A program made the position numbers and the translations under genes. A stretch of DNA of 64,000 nucleotides from a virus: IMG/VR virus record IMGVR_UViG_3300010885_052266, positions 1 to 64,000 of that record; one strand, given 5' to 3'. The notes beneath the pieces were generated by a model that was not told the origin of the DNA, did no database searches, and saw nothing but the letters and a program-made list of their open reading frames with translations. This document shows positions 46,200 to 53,152 of the stretch, in pieces (positions within the stretch are counted from its first letter, which is position 1; each line of letters starts with the position of its first letter).

Positions 46200-46855
46200 G
46201 GCTCCTGATCGCCAAGGAGCTTGCCGCCGAGCGGGAAGCCGCCCTCAAGCGTGCCCCGACCATGAGGCTCCTGATCGACACCGCCGGCACCGGAATTCAG
46301 AACTGGAAGCTGGACCGGCACCACCCCGATCAACCCTACCTGACCAGGCTGACTCTGCTCAGCGACGATCCGAGCGTCACGCTGCCGATCTGCTCGCTGA
46401 CGATGGCGCCGGTCGCCATCGATGAAGAGGCCCGGGCGTTCTACGGGATCAGCGACGAGGACCTCGCCGAGCGGGGCGACCATGCGGGGGAAGTCTTTGC
46501 CGGCTTCCTCCACCAACTGGCGAAAGCTGACTCCGTCGCGGGATACTCGGTCAATTCCCACAAGCGCCTGCTCGACCGCACCGCGCGTCACCTGGGCCTG
46601 CCCGATATCCCGTGGCCGCACAGCATCTGCCTGATGCAGCACGCCGCGCCGATCGTGCAGGTCCGCCGGGAGCGCGGGCGCTGGGTCTGGCCGAAGATGG
46701 AAGTTGCCTACCGGCACTTCGCCGGTACCAACCTGCCGCGCCCGTCTGACCCGCTCCAGGCGGGGATCGAGCTGATCAAGGCGGCTGGCGTGATCAATGC
46801 CGGGATCGAGGCGCACGGAACCGGCGCTCCGCCGGCGGGAGGCGACGGTGGATAG
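46196..46855 (+). CDS. DnaQ-like exonuclease with degenerate active site and insertion
   Basis: From the second methionine (46262) the protein follows phage 3-5 exonucleases: LLIDTAGTGIQNWKL, then HHPDQPYLTRLTLL, YGISDEDLAERG, and the late WPKMEVAYRHFAG. The family motif DTET reads DTAG here (Glu lost), HNxxFD is altered to VNSHKRLLD, and the HD near the end reads SDPL, so three catalytic positions are doubtful. The first 22 codons (46196-46261) are an in-frame insertion, a copy of DNA from 47190-47242 flanked by a 16-bp duplication. Probably inactive or repurposed. Confidence 0.7.
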   Translation: MRLLIAKELAAEREAALKRAPTMRLLIDTAGTGIQNWKLDRHHPDQPYLTRLTLLSDDPSVTLPICSLTMAPVAIDEEARAFYGISDEDLAERGDHAGEVFAGFLHQLAKADSVAGYSVNSHKRLLDRTARHLGLPDIPWPHSICLMQHAAPIVQVRRERGRWVWPKMEVAYRHFAGTNLPRPSDPLQAGIELIKAAGVINAGIEAHGTGAPPAGGDGG

Positions 46856-47144
46856 TGCCACAACGGCTACCGCGCTCGATCGCCTTACGCCCGAGCAAAT
46901 GGCGCGCGTCGAGGAAGCCCACGCTTTGGCCACCGTTGTCCTGGAACTTCTGAAGCCACTCACCAGGGCCGATCCGAGATCTCTGTTGGCGGTTTTGACG
47001 GTCGTGCTCGCCAACGTCGCGACATGGGTTCCGAACGCCACACCGGAGACCGACAAAGAGATGATGGACATCCTCGTGGCCAATGTCCATGCGACGTTGG
47101 CGAACGCTCGGCTCGAAGTAGCGCCACCGGCGGGGAACGCGTGA
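46848..47144 (+). CDS. Hypothetical protein (98 aa), GTG start
   Basis: GTG at 46848 has GGGAGG upstream and overlaps the exonuclease stop. LTPEQMARVEEAHALATVVL and LLAVLTVVLANVATWVPNAT are helices, the second hydrophobic. TGATG overlap to the next gene. Unrecognised. Confidence 0.62.
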   Translation: MDSATTATALDRLTPEQMARVEEAHALATVVLELLKPLTRADPRSLLAVLTVVLANVATWVPNATPETDKEMMDILVANVHATLANARLEVAPPAGNA

Positions 47145-47347
47145 TGGCTGAGCGGGTAGCTGATGACTTCGCCCACATCGCGGCGCGGACCAAGGAGCTT
47201 GCCGCCGAGCGGGAAGCCGCCCTCAAGCGTGCCCCGACCATGGGCGACACGTGCCGGCATTGCTCGGTCGGTTCCCTGACTTATCGGTCCGGAAAGCTGG
47301 TCTGCGATCGGTGCAGCCTCGACCCGGATGGAGGCCGGCATGGCTGA
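47144..47347 (+). CDS. Small zinc-ribbon protein (67 aa)
   Basis: FAHIAARTKELAAEREAALK is followed by CRHCSVGSLTYRSGKLVCDR, a CxxC-x~17-CxxC zinc ribbon. The DNA for the KELAAEREAALKRAPT stretch is the source of the 53-bp copy found in the exonuclease gene at 46212-46264. Overlaps the next fragment by 8 nt. Confidence 0.7.
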   Translation: MAERVADDFAHIAARTKELAAEREAALKRAPTMGDTCRHCSVGSLTYRSGKLVCDRCSLDPDGGRHG

Positions 47348-47459
47348 CGGCAGCAAGATCGAATGGACCAACGCGACCTGGAACCCCGTCACGGGATGCA
47401 CCATCGATGCGGCCCATGAGCGGGTCGCGGCCCGACGGGGCCGGCGGGGGATGCCATGA
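47340..47459 (+). pseudogene. Truncated DUF5131 (Gp37/Gp68-like) gene fragment
   Basis: ADGSKIEWTNATWNPVTGC is the exact opening of DUF5131 phage proteins (KIEWTxxTWNPVTGC), normally over 200 residues with CxxCYA next. Here it breaks after GCT into 18 unrelated residues and stops at codon 40. A deletion or recombination has removed almost the entire gene. Confidence 0.75.
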
Positions 47460-47629
47460 CTTTCAGTGGTGACGCACAAGCCGACCTCTGCCGACTACTC
47501 GGAAACGGCTGCTGGCCTCGCGTGATCCTGACCACGCCTTTCGTGCTCGTATGGGCGGTTCTCGCCGGGATCCGATTGGCAGGCAGGTGCGCGGGTTCGC
47601 TCTACGGCATGACGCGAGACGTCCAATGA
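47456..47629 (+). CDS. Small membrane protein (57 aa)
   Basis: ATGA overlap at both ends. VILTTPFVLVWAVLAGIRLA is a single membrane span; the rest is basic. May be a spanin-like or holin-like accessory given the nearby lysis genes, but no lipobox is seen. Confidence 0.55.
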   Translation: MTFSGDAQADLCRLLGNGCWPRVILTTPFVLVWAVLAGIRLAGRCAGSLYGMTRDVQ

Positions 47630-48507
47630 TACCGCCAGGCGCTGAAACACTCTTGCCGAACGCGCTGCTGATCGTGGCTGCGATCGATGCGGGACAACTC
47701 ACTGGCTCACATTATAGCCAAATGAGCGACGAAATCGGAGGCGCGATCCACAAGAACGCGGCGTGGGTCCGACGTCACGGCAAGCCGATCGACTCGGAGC
47801 TGCGCAATTGCGCAGCTCCGCAATGGGCCAATCTGAGCCCTCGCAGCTACTGCTCTCTGCGGCTAGATGGCATCATGCTGGCTCGCCTGCTCCGTTCGGC
47901 TGAGCCCAACGAGCAACCTCTGCAGGGTTGCAGGTGGTGTGGAACCAGCCGCGGGCCGGTAGGCGATATCTATGGGTGTCGCCAACTATACTCGTGTGGC
48001 TCGGTTCAGCAGTGGTGTCCGGACCAGGTCCCCGGCCTGCCGAAGCCTGAAATCCCACCAAGGCTGCGCTCGGCTCAGCACCAAGGCGTTTGGTTCCGAG
48101 CGTTTCCTTGTTCCAAGCTGCAACGGTCATTCGATCGGCCCAACGTCACCAGCGACGGCGTTGAACCGATTCCCGGCATGCTGGTCGACCTGAACAGGGG
48201 AAGCGGCGCCTATGGCCTCTACCAGACAGGGACCGTCCTTGCCTCAGCGTCCGGCACGGCGCTGGTCTCTTGGCCTGACCTGCCCGCCGATATCGTCGAG
48301 ACCAGCCAGCTCATCACGCCCGGCGCCAAGGATAACACCGGGCTGACCGACTACCAGGCCAAGGTCTGCGCCGCGATCCGAGACGGCCGATTGGTTCTGA
48401 CCAACGAAGGCGGCGTGCAGGTCGGTCGGATCGATGGCGCCAAGATTTGCGCCGATGCCCTTGCCGTGATGCGGGAGCGGGGCTTCCTCGCCGGGCTTGA
48501 GTCATGA
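47626..48507 (+). CDS. Hypothetical protein (293 aa)
   Basis: Start MIPPGAETLLPNALLIVAAI within ATGA. Cysteine-rich centre (CRWCGTSRG ... YGCRQLYSC) may bind zinc; the C-terminal third (DYQAKVCAAIRDGRLVLTNE) is ordinary alpha/beta. No family recognised. Confidence 0.68.
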   Translation: MIPPGAETLLPNALLIVAAIDAGQLTGSHYSQMSDEIGGAIHKNAAWVRRHGKPIDSELRNCAAPQWANLSPRSYCSLRLDGIMLARLLRSAEPNEQPLQGCRWCGTSRGPVGDIYGCRQLYSCGSVQQWCPDQVPGLPKPEIPPRLRSAQHQGVWFRAFPCSKLQRSFDRPNVTSDGVEPIPGMLVDLNRGSGAYGLYQTGTVLASASGTALVSWPDLPADIVETSQLITPGAKDNTGLTDYQAKVCAAIRDGRLVLTNEGGVQVGRIDGAKICADALAVMRERGFLAGLES

Positions 48508-48932
48508 AGCCGACGAACGCTGGCCGCTCGCTCGGAAATGTTCTGCAACGCGAGGCGCGCTTCAGGGCGTCTGGCCAATGGCCGGCCTGGCGCTGGCAGG
48601 ACTTGCCCGACGGCGTCCCCGGTGCCTCGGGCTGGTCGGCCGATGTCAGGCGGGTCGCCGAGAACGGTGTGTTCGTTGTCCTCGTCCGGGACCTGGACGC
48701 CGGGCCGTTTGGCAAGCTCCAGCACGCCATGATCAGAACGACGTCGGCGACCGAGGTCACATGGCGCGAGAAGCAGCGGATCAAGGACGAGCTGTTCGGC
48801 CGGGAGCGCACCGCGATCGAGGTGTTCCCACCGGTCAGCGAGCTGATCGACGAAGCCAACGCCTACCACCTCTGGGTGTTCCCGCCCGGCACGCTGCTGC
48901 CGTTCACCCTGGCGAGGCGGCCTGCACAGTGA
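48504..48932 (+). CDS. DUF7694-like phage protein (142 aa)
   Basis: VFVVLVRDLD ... HAMIRTTSATEVTWREKQRI, then IEVFPPVSELIDEANAYHLW and VFPPGTLLPF, match a phage family of unknown function (WRxxQRIKNEL ... EAVELYP ... ANxYHLWV). ATGA and GTGA overlaps to neighbours. Confidence 0.75.
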   Translation: MKPTNAGRSLGNVLQREARFRASGQWPAWRWQDLPDGVPGASGWSADVRRVAENGVFVVLVRDLDAGPFGKLQHAMIRTTSATEVTWREKQRIKDELFGRERTAIEVFPPVSELIDEANAYHLWVFPPGTLLPFTLARRPAQ

Positions 48933-49184
48933 CGGCGTGCGCTTCCCTGCTGTGCGATGCCTGTGCCCATCCCGGTCGGTGCTGCACGGGCTTTGAACTG
49001 AATGGCGGCTCGTTCGGCGCCGGCGAGACTGCACTGGAGATGCTGGTGCGCATGGCAACAATCACGACCGCCACGAACGCGGATGGCAACCCGGCCGTGG
49101 TGCTCGGCAAGCAGCCCCTGCCTCAACCCCTACGACCGCGATCGCTGCCACCGCGCGGTCCTGATGGAGCTTGCAAACCGATGA
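48929..49184 (+). pseudogene. Frameshifted YkgJ-like cysteine-cluster gene
   Basis: GTG at 48929 begins MTACASLLCDACAHPGRCCT, a CxxC ... CC cluster as in YkgJ-family proteins. Near 49085-49120 the readable protein changes frame: the next frame carries SPCLNPYDRDRCHRAVLMEL and ends with TGA overlapping the endolysin ATG (ATGA), as a normal neighbour would. In the original frame the sequence instead reads on into the endolysin. A frameshift, programmed or mutational, is the likely cause. Confidence 0.55.
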
Positions 49185-50170
49185 GCGAAGATCCGAAGCC
49201 AATCTATCTGCCGAGTCGGCTCCACTTCGCCGATCTGCCGGGCACAGTCAGCCTCGACCCGGGGAACGTCAAATTCCTTTGGCTGGGACCGACCATACCG
49301 GTTCCGGCCGGACCATACAGGCGCCCTATCCTGGGAGACGAGCCACTCCCGACTCCCCTGGCGACTCCCCTGGCGCCGCAAGCGGAAGCAGGGACAGTGT
49401 CCCAACCGCCGGTCGCGTCCGGGTTGGTCACGGATGCTCCGTCGAGCCAAGGCGCGGTGGCGACATCGGCCGATCCGGCCTCGTCCAACCCAGTGCCCGA
49501 CTTTCCCGTCGAGACGTCGCCGCCTGTCGCAACCCCGGTCCCGGCGCCACTGCCCGGTCTGGAAGCCGCGATCCGTGCCTGCGCCCCGCGCCTGACCGAT
49601 GCGCAGATCGCGTCCTGGGTCGACGCGCTGACGGAGACTCTGCGGCGCAACCGCATCGACACGCCGCGCCGGATTGCCGCGTTTGTCGGCCAGTGCGCGC
49701 ATGAAAGCGGCGGCTTCACGGTGATGCAGGAAAACCTGAACTACCGCGCCGAACGCCTGTATCAGGTCTGGCCGGCACGGTTTCCGAACCTTGCGGCGGC
49801 GAACGAGTGCGCGCGCAACCCGGAACGGTTGGCCAACCGTGTCTATGCAAACCGTATGGGCAACGGCGATGAGGCTTCAGGCGATGGCTGGCGCTTTCGC
49901 GGTCGTGGCCTGATCCAGTTGACCGGTCGATCCAACTACCAGCGCTTCGCCAACAGCCTGGGCTGCACCATCGAGGAAGCGGCCCAGCGCGCCGAAACGC
50001 CGCGGGGCGCCGGGGAAAGCGCGGCGTTCTTCTGGTCGGCCAACAGCCTGAATACCCTGGCCGATGCCTGGTCCATCGACGCCATGACCCGCAAGATCAA
50101 TGGCGGCACCGCGGGCGCGGCCGAACGCCGCCACCTGTGCGACGCCGCCCTCGCCGCCATCGGAGAATAG
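49181..50170 (+). CDS. Endolysin, GH19 family
   Basis: 329 residues from MSEDPKPIYLPSRLHFADLP. Residues 1-125 are a Pro/Ala/Ser-rich extension without a known cell-wall-binding motif. From ~130 comes a GH19 (chitinase-like lysozyme) domain: AAFVGQCAHESGGFTVMQEN with catalytic Glu175, YRAERLYQVWPARF and GWRFRGRGLIQLTGRSNY. The enzyme cuts peptidoglycan at the end of infection. It is followed directly by the holin. If read from the frame-joined 48929 start it would carry an extra 84-residue N-terminus. Confidence 0.9.
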   Translation: MSEDPKPIYLPSRLHFADLPGTVSLDPGNVKFLWLGPTIPVPAGPYRRPILGDEPLPTPLATPLAPQAEAGTVSQPPVASGLVTDAPSSQGAVATSADPASSNPVPDFPVETSPPVATPVPAPLPGLEAAIRACAPRLTDAQIASWVDALTETLRRNRIDTPRRIAAFVGQCAHESGGFTVMQENLNYRAERLYQVWPARFPNLAAANECARNPERLANRVYANRMGNGDEASGDGWRFRGRGLIQLTGRSNYQRFANSLGCTIEEAAQRAETPRGAGESAAFFWSANSLNTLADAWSIDAMTRKINGGTAGAAERRHLCDAALAAIGE

Positions 50171-50171
50171 A

Positions 50172-50825
50172 ATGTTTGCAGCATTACTGCCGCTTGTCCT
50201 GAGCCTGGCCCCGCAACTCGCGGGCATGATCTTCGGATCGAAAGGCGGAGAGGCCGCCGATCAGGTCCTTGGCATCGTCAAGACCGTGGTCGGCGTCGAT
50301 CCAACAACATCGGAAGGCGCCGCCGCCGCGGTCGCCGCCATCCAGGGCAACCCCGATGCGGCGCGGGAGTTGCAGACGAGGCTCGGGGAACTGCATCTGC
50401 GCATGCTGACCGAGCAGAACCGGGAACAGGACCAACAGCGCGAGGACGCCCTGAAGGAGCTGCAAAGACGGTTGACCGATGTGGGGTCCGCGCGGTCCCA
50501 TACAATCGCCCTGGCCGGAACGAACAGTCCACTGGCGTATGGCAGCATGATCCTGTCGGGTTTCATCCTGATCGCCTTTTCGATCATGCTGTACGTGGTA
50601 CTGACCAGCCAAATGCCGCAGGACAACGCCGCCTTGGCCAACGTCCTGCTGGGCACCTTGGCCGCCATGGCAACCCAGGTCGCCAATTACTGGTTGGGAT
50701 CGAGTTCAGGCAGTGCGGCAAAGAACTCGGCATTGGCCGGGGCGCATAATGCGCTGGCCAACAGCGTGCCGGCCGATCTGGCGCGCTCGGTCGGCCCCAG
50801 CGAGCCGCCCGGTCGGTTCCAGTAA
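50172..50825 (+). CDS. Holin of the 3-TM gene-transfer-agent type
   Basis: 217 residues. N-terminal hydrophobic segment (LLPLVLSLAPQLAGMIFG), a charged helical middle, then YGSMILSGFILIAFSIMLYV and LANVLLGTLAAMATQVANYW followed by LGSSSGSAAKNSAL, the tail typical of PF11351-like holins. It forms membrane holes that release the endolysin. Confidence 0.8.
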   Translation: MFAALLPLVLSLAPQLAGMIFGSKGGEAADQVLGIVKTVVGVDPTTSEGAAAAVAAIQGNPDAARELQTRLGELHLRMLTEQNREQDQQREDALKELQRRLTDVGSARSHTIALAGTNSPLAYGSMILSGFILIAFSIMLYVVLTSQMPQDNAALANVLLGTLAAMATQVANYWLGSSSGSAAKNSALAGAHNALANSVPADLARSVGPSEPPGRFQ

Positions 50826-50868
50826 ACGTCGCGGGAAATTGCGCCCCGGTTCGCACCGGCTGAGTCCG

Positions 50869-51147
50869 ATGCACGGCAGTCGGTTCGTCGTTTGGGAGAG
50901 ATTTACTGGCGTCAGGCGACGCTCAAGCATTACCGCATCGGGGGACGGTGGCGGCTACCTAGCGACGGTGGCGGCAGCGAAGAAGCTGCACCAGATCGCG
51001 CCGCTTCAGTTGGTGCGGGCCCTCGGACCGGCGACGGGATGGTACCGGCCAGTGTGCGAGCTTCGCTGGCCACCCTTTGATGAATCCCCACACGGCGAGC
51101 TTCGCTGGCCGCCTTTTGATGACCTCTTACACGGGAAGGAACCCTGA
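50869..51147 (+). CDS. Hypothetical protein with tandem CELRWPPFD repeat (92 aa)
   Basis: The last 30 residues hold two copies of ELRWPPFD(E/D), from a 39-bp direct repeat at about 51058-51135. A weak TGAG precedes the ATG; codon use is plausible. It fills the 320-bp gap between holin and the 51150 gene. Could instead be non-coding repeat DNA. Confidence 0.45.
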   Translation: MHGSRFVVWERFTGVRRRSSITASGDGGGYLATVAAAKKLHQIAPLQLVRALGPATGWYRPVCELRWPPFDESPHGELRWPPFDDLLHGKEP

Positions 51148-51149
51148 TA

Positions 51150-52247
51150 ATGGACGACGTATCAGACGATATGCGAGAGATTTTCCAGGCGGCCGGGATG
51201 TCGGAAGACCAGGCCGATGATTTGCTAAAAGCCGCTGAGATGCTCGTGGGGGGGGATGGCCGATTGCTCGTGAAGCCATGGCGGCTGACGCCAGAGGCGA
51301 CACGGAAGGCACTTCTGGAAGAACAGGTGTCGACGGAGCTCGGCGGCGCGTGGGAAGATCAAGACGACACGGAAGAGGCCACACAGGCCGGCCTGGAAAG
51401 CGCGATTACTCTGCTCAGGCAGGGGCGACTCATCTGGCTGGACGAGGTGCCGCCGCTTGATGTGCTGGAGCGGGAATCGGGCCGCGGACAACAGATGTTT
51501 TTTGATGGCTTCATTCGCCATCCCTTTCAGGACGGCTATATCCTGGCGTTCAACAACAGCAGCTTTAACCGCGAAAACGCGGCAGGCATGAAGGAATTTG
51601 CAGAGGTATTCGAGAAGCTAGGCGTCACCGACGCCGCTAGCGGTCACGTCATGGTGATCGAGCCACGGGCCGCCGAAAAGGATGACCTCGGTCCGCCGAA
51701 AGTCGACGTATTCGCTTTTGCCGCGATGGAAGTACAGGGGGAGAAGTTACTCACGCCGTCCGTGGAATTCATATTTCATGTGACGAAAGACGGTCTCAAG
51801 GCCGAAGACCCGGACGGCCTTGATGACGCCTTCCTCGAACCGCAGCAGCGTTTGGCTGTGAACCACCTGCGTCACCAATGCTCGCACATGCTGTTCTATG
51901 GGTTGATGATCTTGAATACCGAGTTCGTGCCAATCGAGGCCGTGCCAGCCCCTGAGAAGCTCAACAAGCAACGGGTTAAAAGTGGAAAGGACCCACTGCC
52001 TGGCTTCACCAAAGTCCACACCGAAGACTACATCACGGCTCTGACCGGCAAACCCAAGGCGCGATCCGAGGATGCGCAGGGCGGAACGCACGCCTCCCCT
52101 GTCCCGCATCTGCGCCGCGGCCATCGTCGATGGCTGGACGCCGAGCATACCCGCTCGACATGGGTTAGGGATTCGCTCGTCAACGTCCGCAAGCAGGTGT
52201 TCGGCGACCGGACGCGGTCATTTTACGACGCCAGTAAGCTGCATTGA
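51150..52247 (+). CDS. Conserved phage hypothetical protein (365 aa)
   Basis: A 365-residue protein with acidic N-terminus (SEDQADDLLKAAEMLVGGDG) and the conserved-looking end GGTHASPVPHLRRGHRRWLD ... TWVRDSLVNVRK, seen in phage proteins of unknown function. AAGGAACC lies upstream. It ends just before a bidirectional hairpin facing the tail genes. Confidence 0.72.
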   Translation: MDDVSDDMREIFQAAGMSEDQADDLLKAAEMLVGGDGRLLVKPWRLTPEATRKALLEEQVSTELGGAWEDQDDTEEATQAGLESAITLLRQGRLIWLDEVPPLDVLERESGRGQQMFFDGFIRHPFQDGYILAFNNSSFNRENAAGMKEFAEVFEKLGVTDAASGHVMVIEPRAAEKDDLGPPKVDVFAFAAMEVQGEKLLTPSVEFIFHVTKDGLKAEDPDGLDDAFLEPQQRLAVNHLRHQCSHMLFYGLMILNTEFVPIEAVPAPEKLNKQRVKSGKDPLPGFTKVHTEDYITALTGKPKARSEDAQGGTHASPVPHLRRGHRRWLDAEHTRSTWVRDSLVNVRKQVFGDRTRSFYDASKLH

Positions 52248-52258
52248 GTAGGACGGGA

Positions 52259-52291
52259 GGCGAGGCCGGCTCCACCTGAGCCGGCCTCGCC
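52259..52291. terminator. Bidirectional terminator-like hairpin
   Basis: GGCGAGGCCGGCTC, loop CACCT, GAGCCGGCCTCGCC: a perfect 14-bp stem in the gap between the convergent lysis-side and tail-side operons. No clear U-tract on either strand, so it may act with Rho or as a blocking stem. Confidence 0.6.
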
Positions 52292-52390
52292 CTAGCATCA
52301 GGAGCGGCGCGGTGGCGTCTTTTTCACCGTGGCCTTATCGGCCCCACTGGCCGTATCCGTCTCCGTTGCTGCGGCCTCGGCGGCCGGCGT

Positions 52391-52756
52391 TTACGCAGTC
52401 TCCTCCTCCGCCGGCGCGACGACAGGCGCCTCGGTCGAGGCGCCCTCGATCGCATCGATCAAAGCCATCACCCCGCTCGACGCCACGGTGAAGTTCACCT
52501 TGTCCAGACGCATCCGCAGGTATTCGTAGTCCGCATCCTCCAGCGCGAGGTGCGTCTGGCCAAGCTGGGCGTCGAGGGTGTTCAGGACACGCATCGCGCT
52601 GCGCACGCCCTGGACATTCATGCCGTTCGGGTCGAACTGGCACATGTTCCTGATGTGCTCCGCAAAGACGACATCCGGGTGAATCACCGCTTCGCCTTTG
52701 TCGGTAAAGCCCCGGATCGCCCCGCTCGGGACCGTCTTCAGTTCGATGTATTTCAT
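52391..52756 (-). CDS. Hypothetical tail-region protein (121 aa)
   Basis: Start MKYIELKTVPSGAIRGFTDK with GGATGG upstream. LNTLDAQLGQTHLALEDADY and LRMRLDKVNFTVASSGVMAL; Ala/Glu-rich tail. Its position downstream of the tail fibre suggests a structural or assembly role. Confidence 0.66.
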   Translation of the reverse strand: MKYIELKTVPSGAIRGFTDKGEAVIHPDVVFAEHIRNMCQFDPNGMNVQGVRSAMRVLNTLDAQLGQTHLALEDADYEYLRMRLDKVNFTVASSGVMALIDAIEGASTEAPVVAPAEEETA

Positions 52757-52829
52757 GCCTGCCATCCATGATTTGTGACACGGCACAGGGAAATGTGGGC
52801 GGTCGCCGGGTCAAAGGGCTCGGACGGAG

Positions 52830-53150
52830 TCAGCCCTCCTCGGCGCCGACGAACTGAGGCATGTCAGCGATCACCTGATACAGCGCGCCGCGCGGGTCGG
52901 CGGACCACGGCACGATGGCCCCGGCAAGGTCTTCCATCGGAATGCCTATCACCCTGGTGTCGACGTGGTCCTTCTTGTCCATCCTGGCCGCCTGGTTCAT
53001 GTATCCGAGCAGGGTGACCCGGACCACGCCGGTCTTTTCGACCCCGTCCAGCTCGAACGCCTCATCGTAGTTCCAGTGCGCCGTTTCGATCCTCCAATAC
53101 TGGAGTGTCATCCCTGTCCGCTGGTATTCGAGGGCCTTCAGAAGTGCCAT
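52830..53150 (-). CDS. Hypothetical tail-region protein (106 aa)
   Basis: MALLKALEYQRTGMTLQYWR, ending 2 nt... its ATG is 3 nt from the tail fibre stop. Beta-rich with VVRVTLLGYMNQAARMDKKD. Probably a tail-fibre accessory. Confidence 0.68.
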   Translation of the reverse strand: MALLKALEYQRTGMTLQYWRIETAHWNYDEAFELDGVEKTGVVRVTLLGYMNQAARMDKKDHVDTRVIGIPMEDLAGAIVPWSADPRGALYQVIADMPQFVGAEEG

Positions 53151-53152
53151 GG

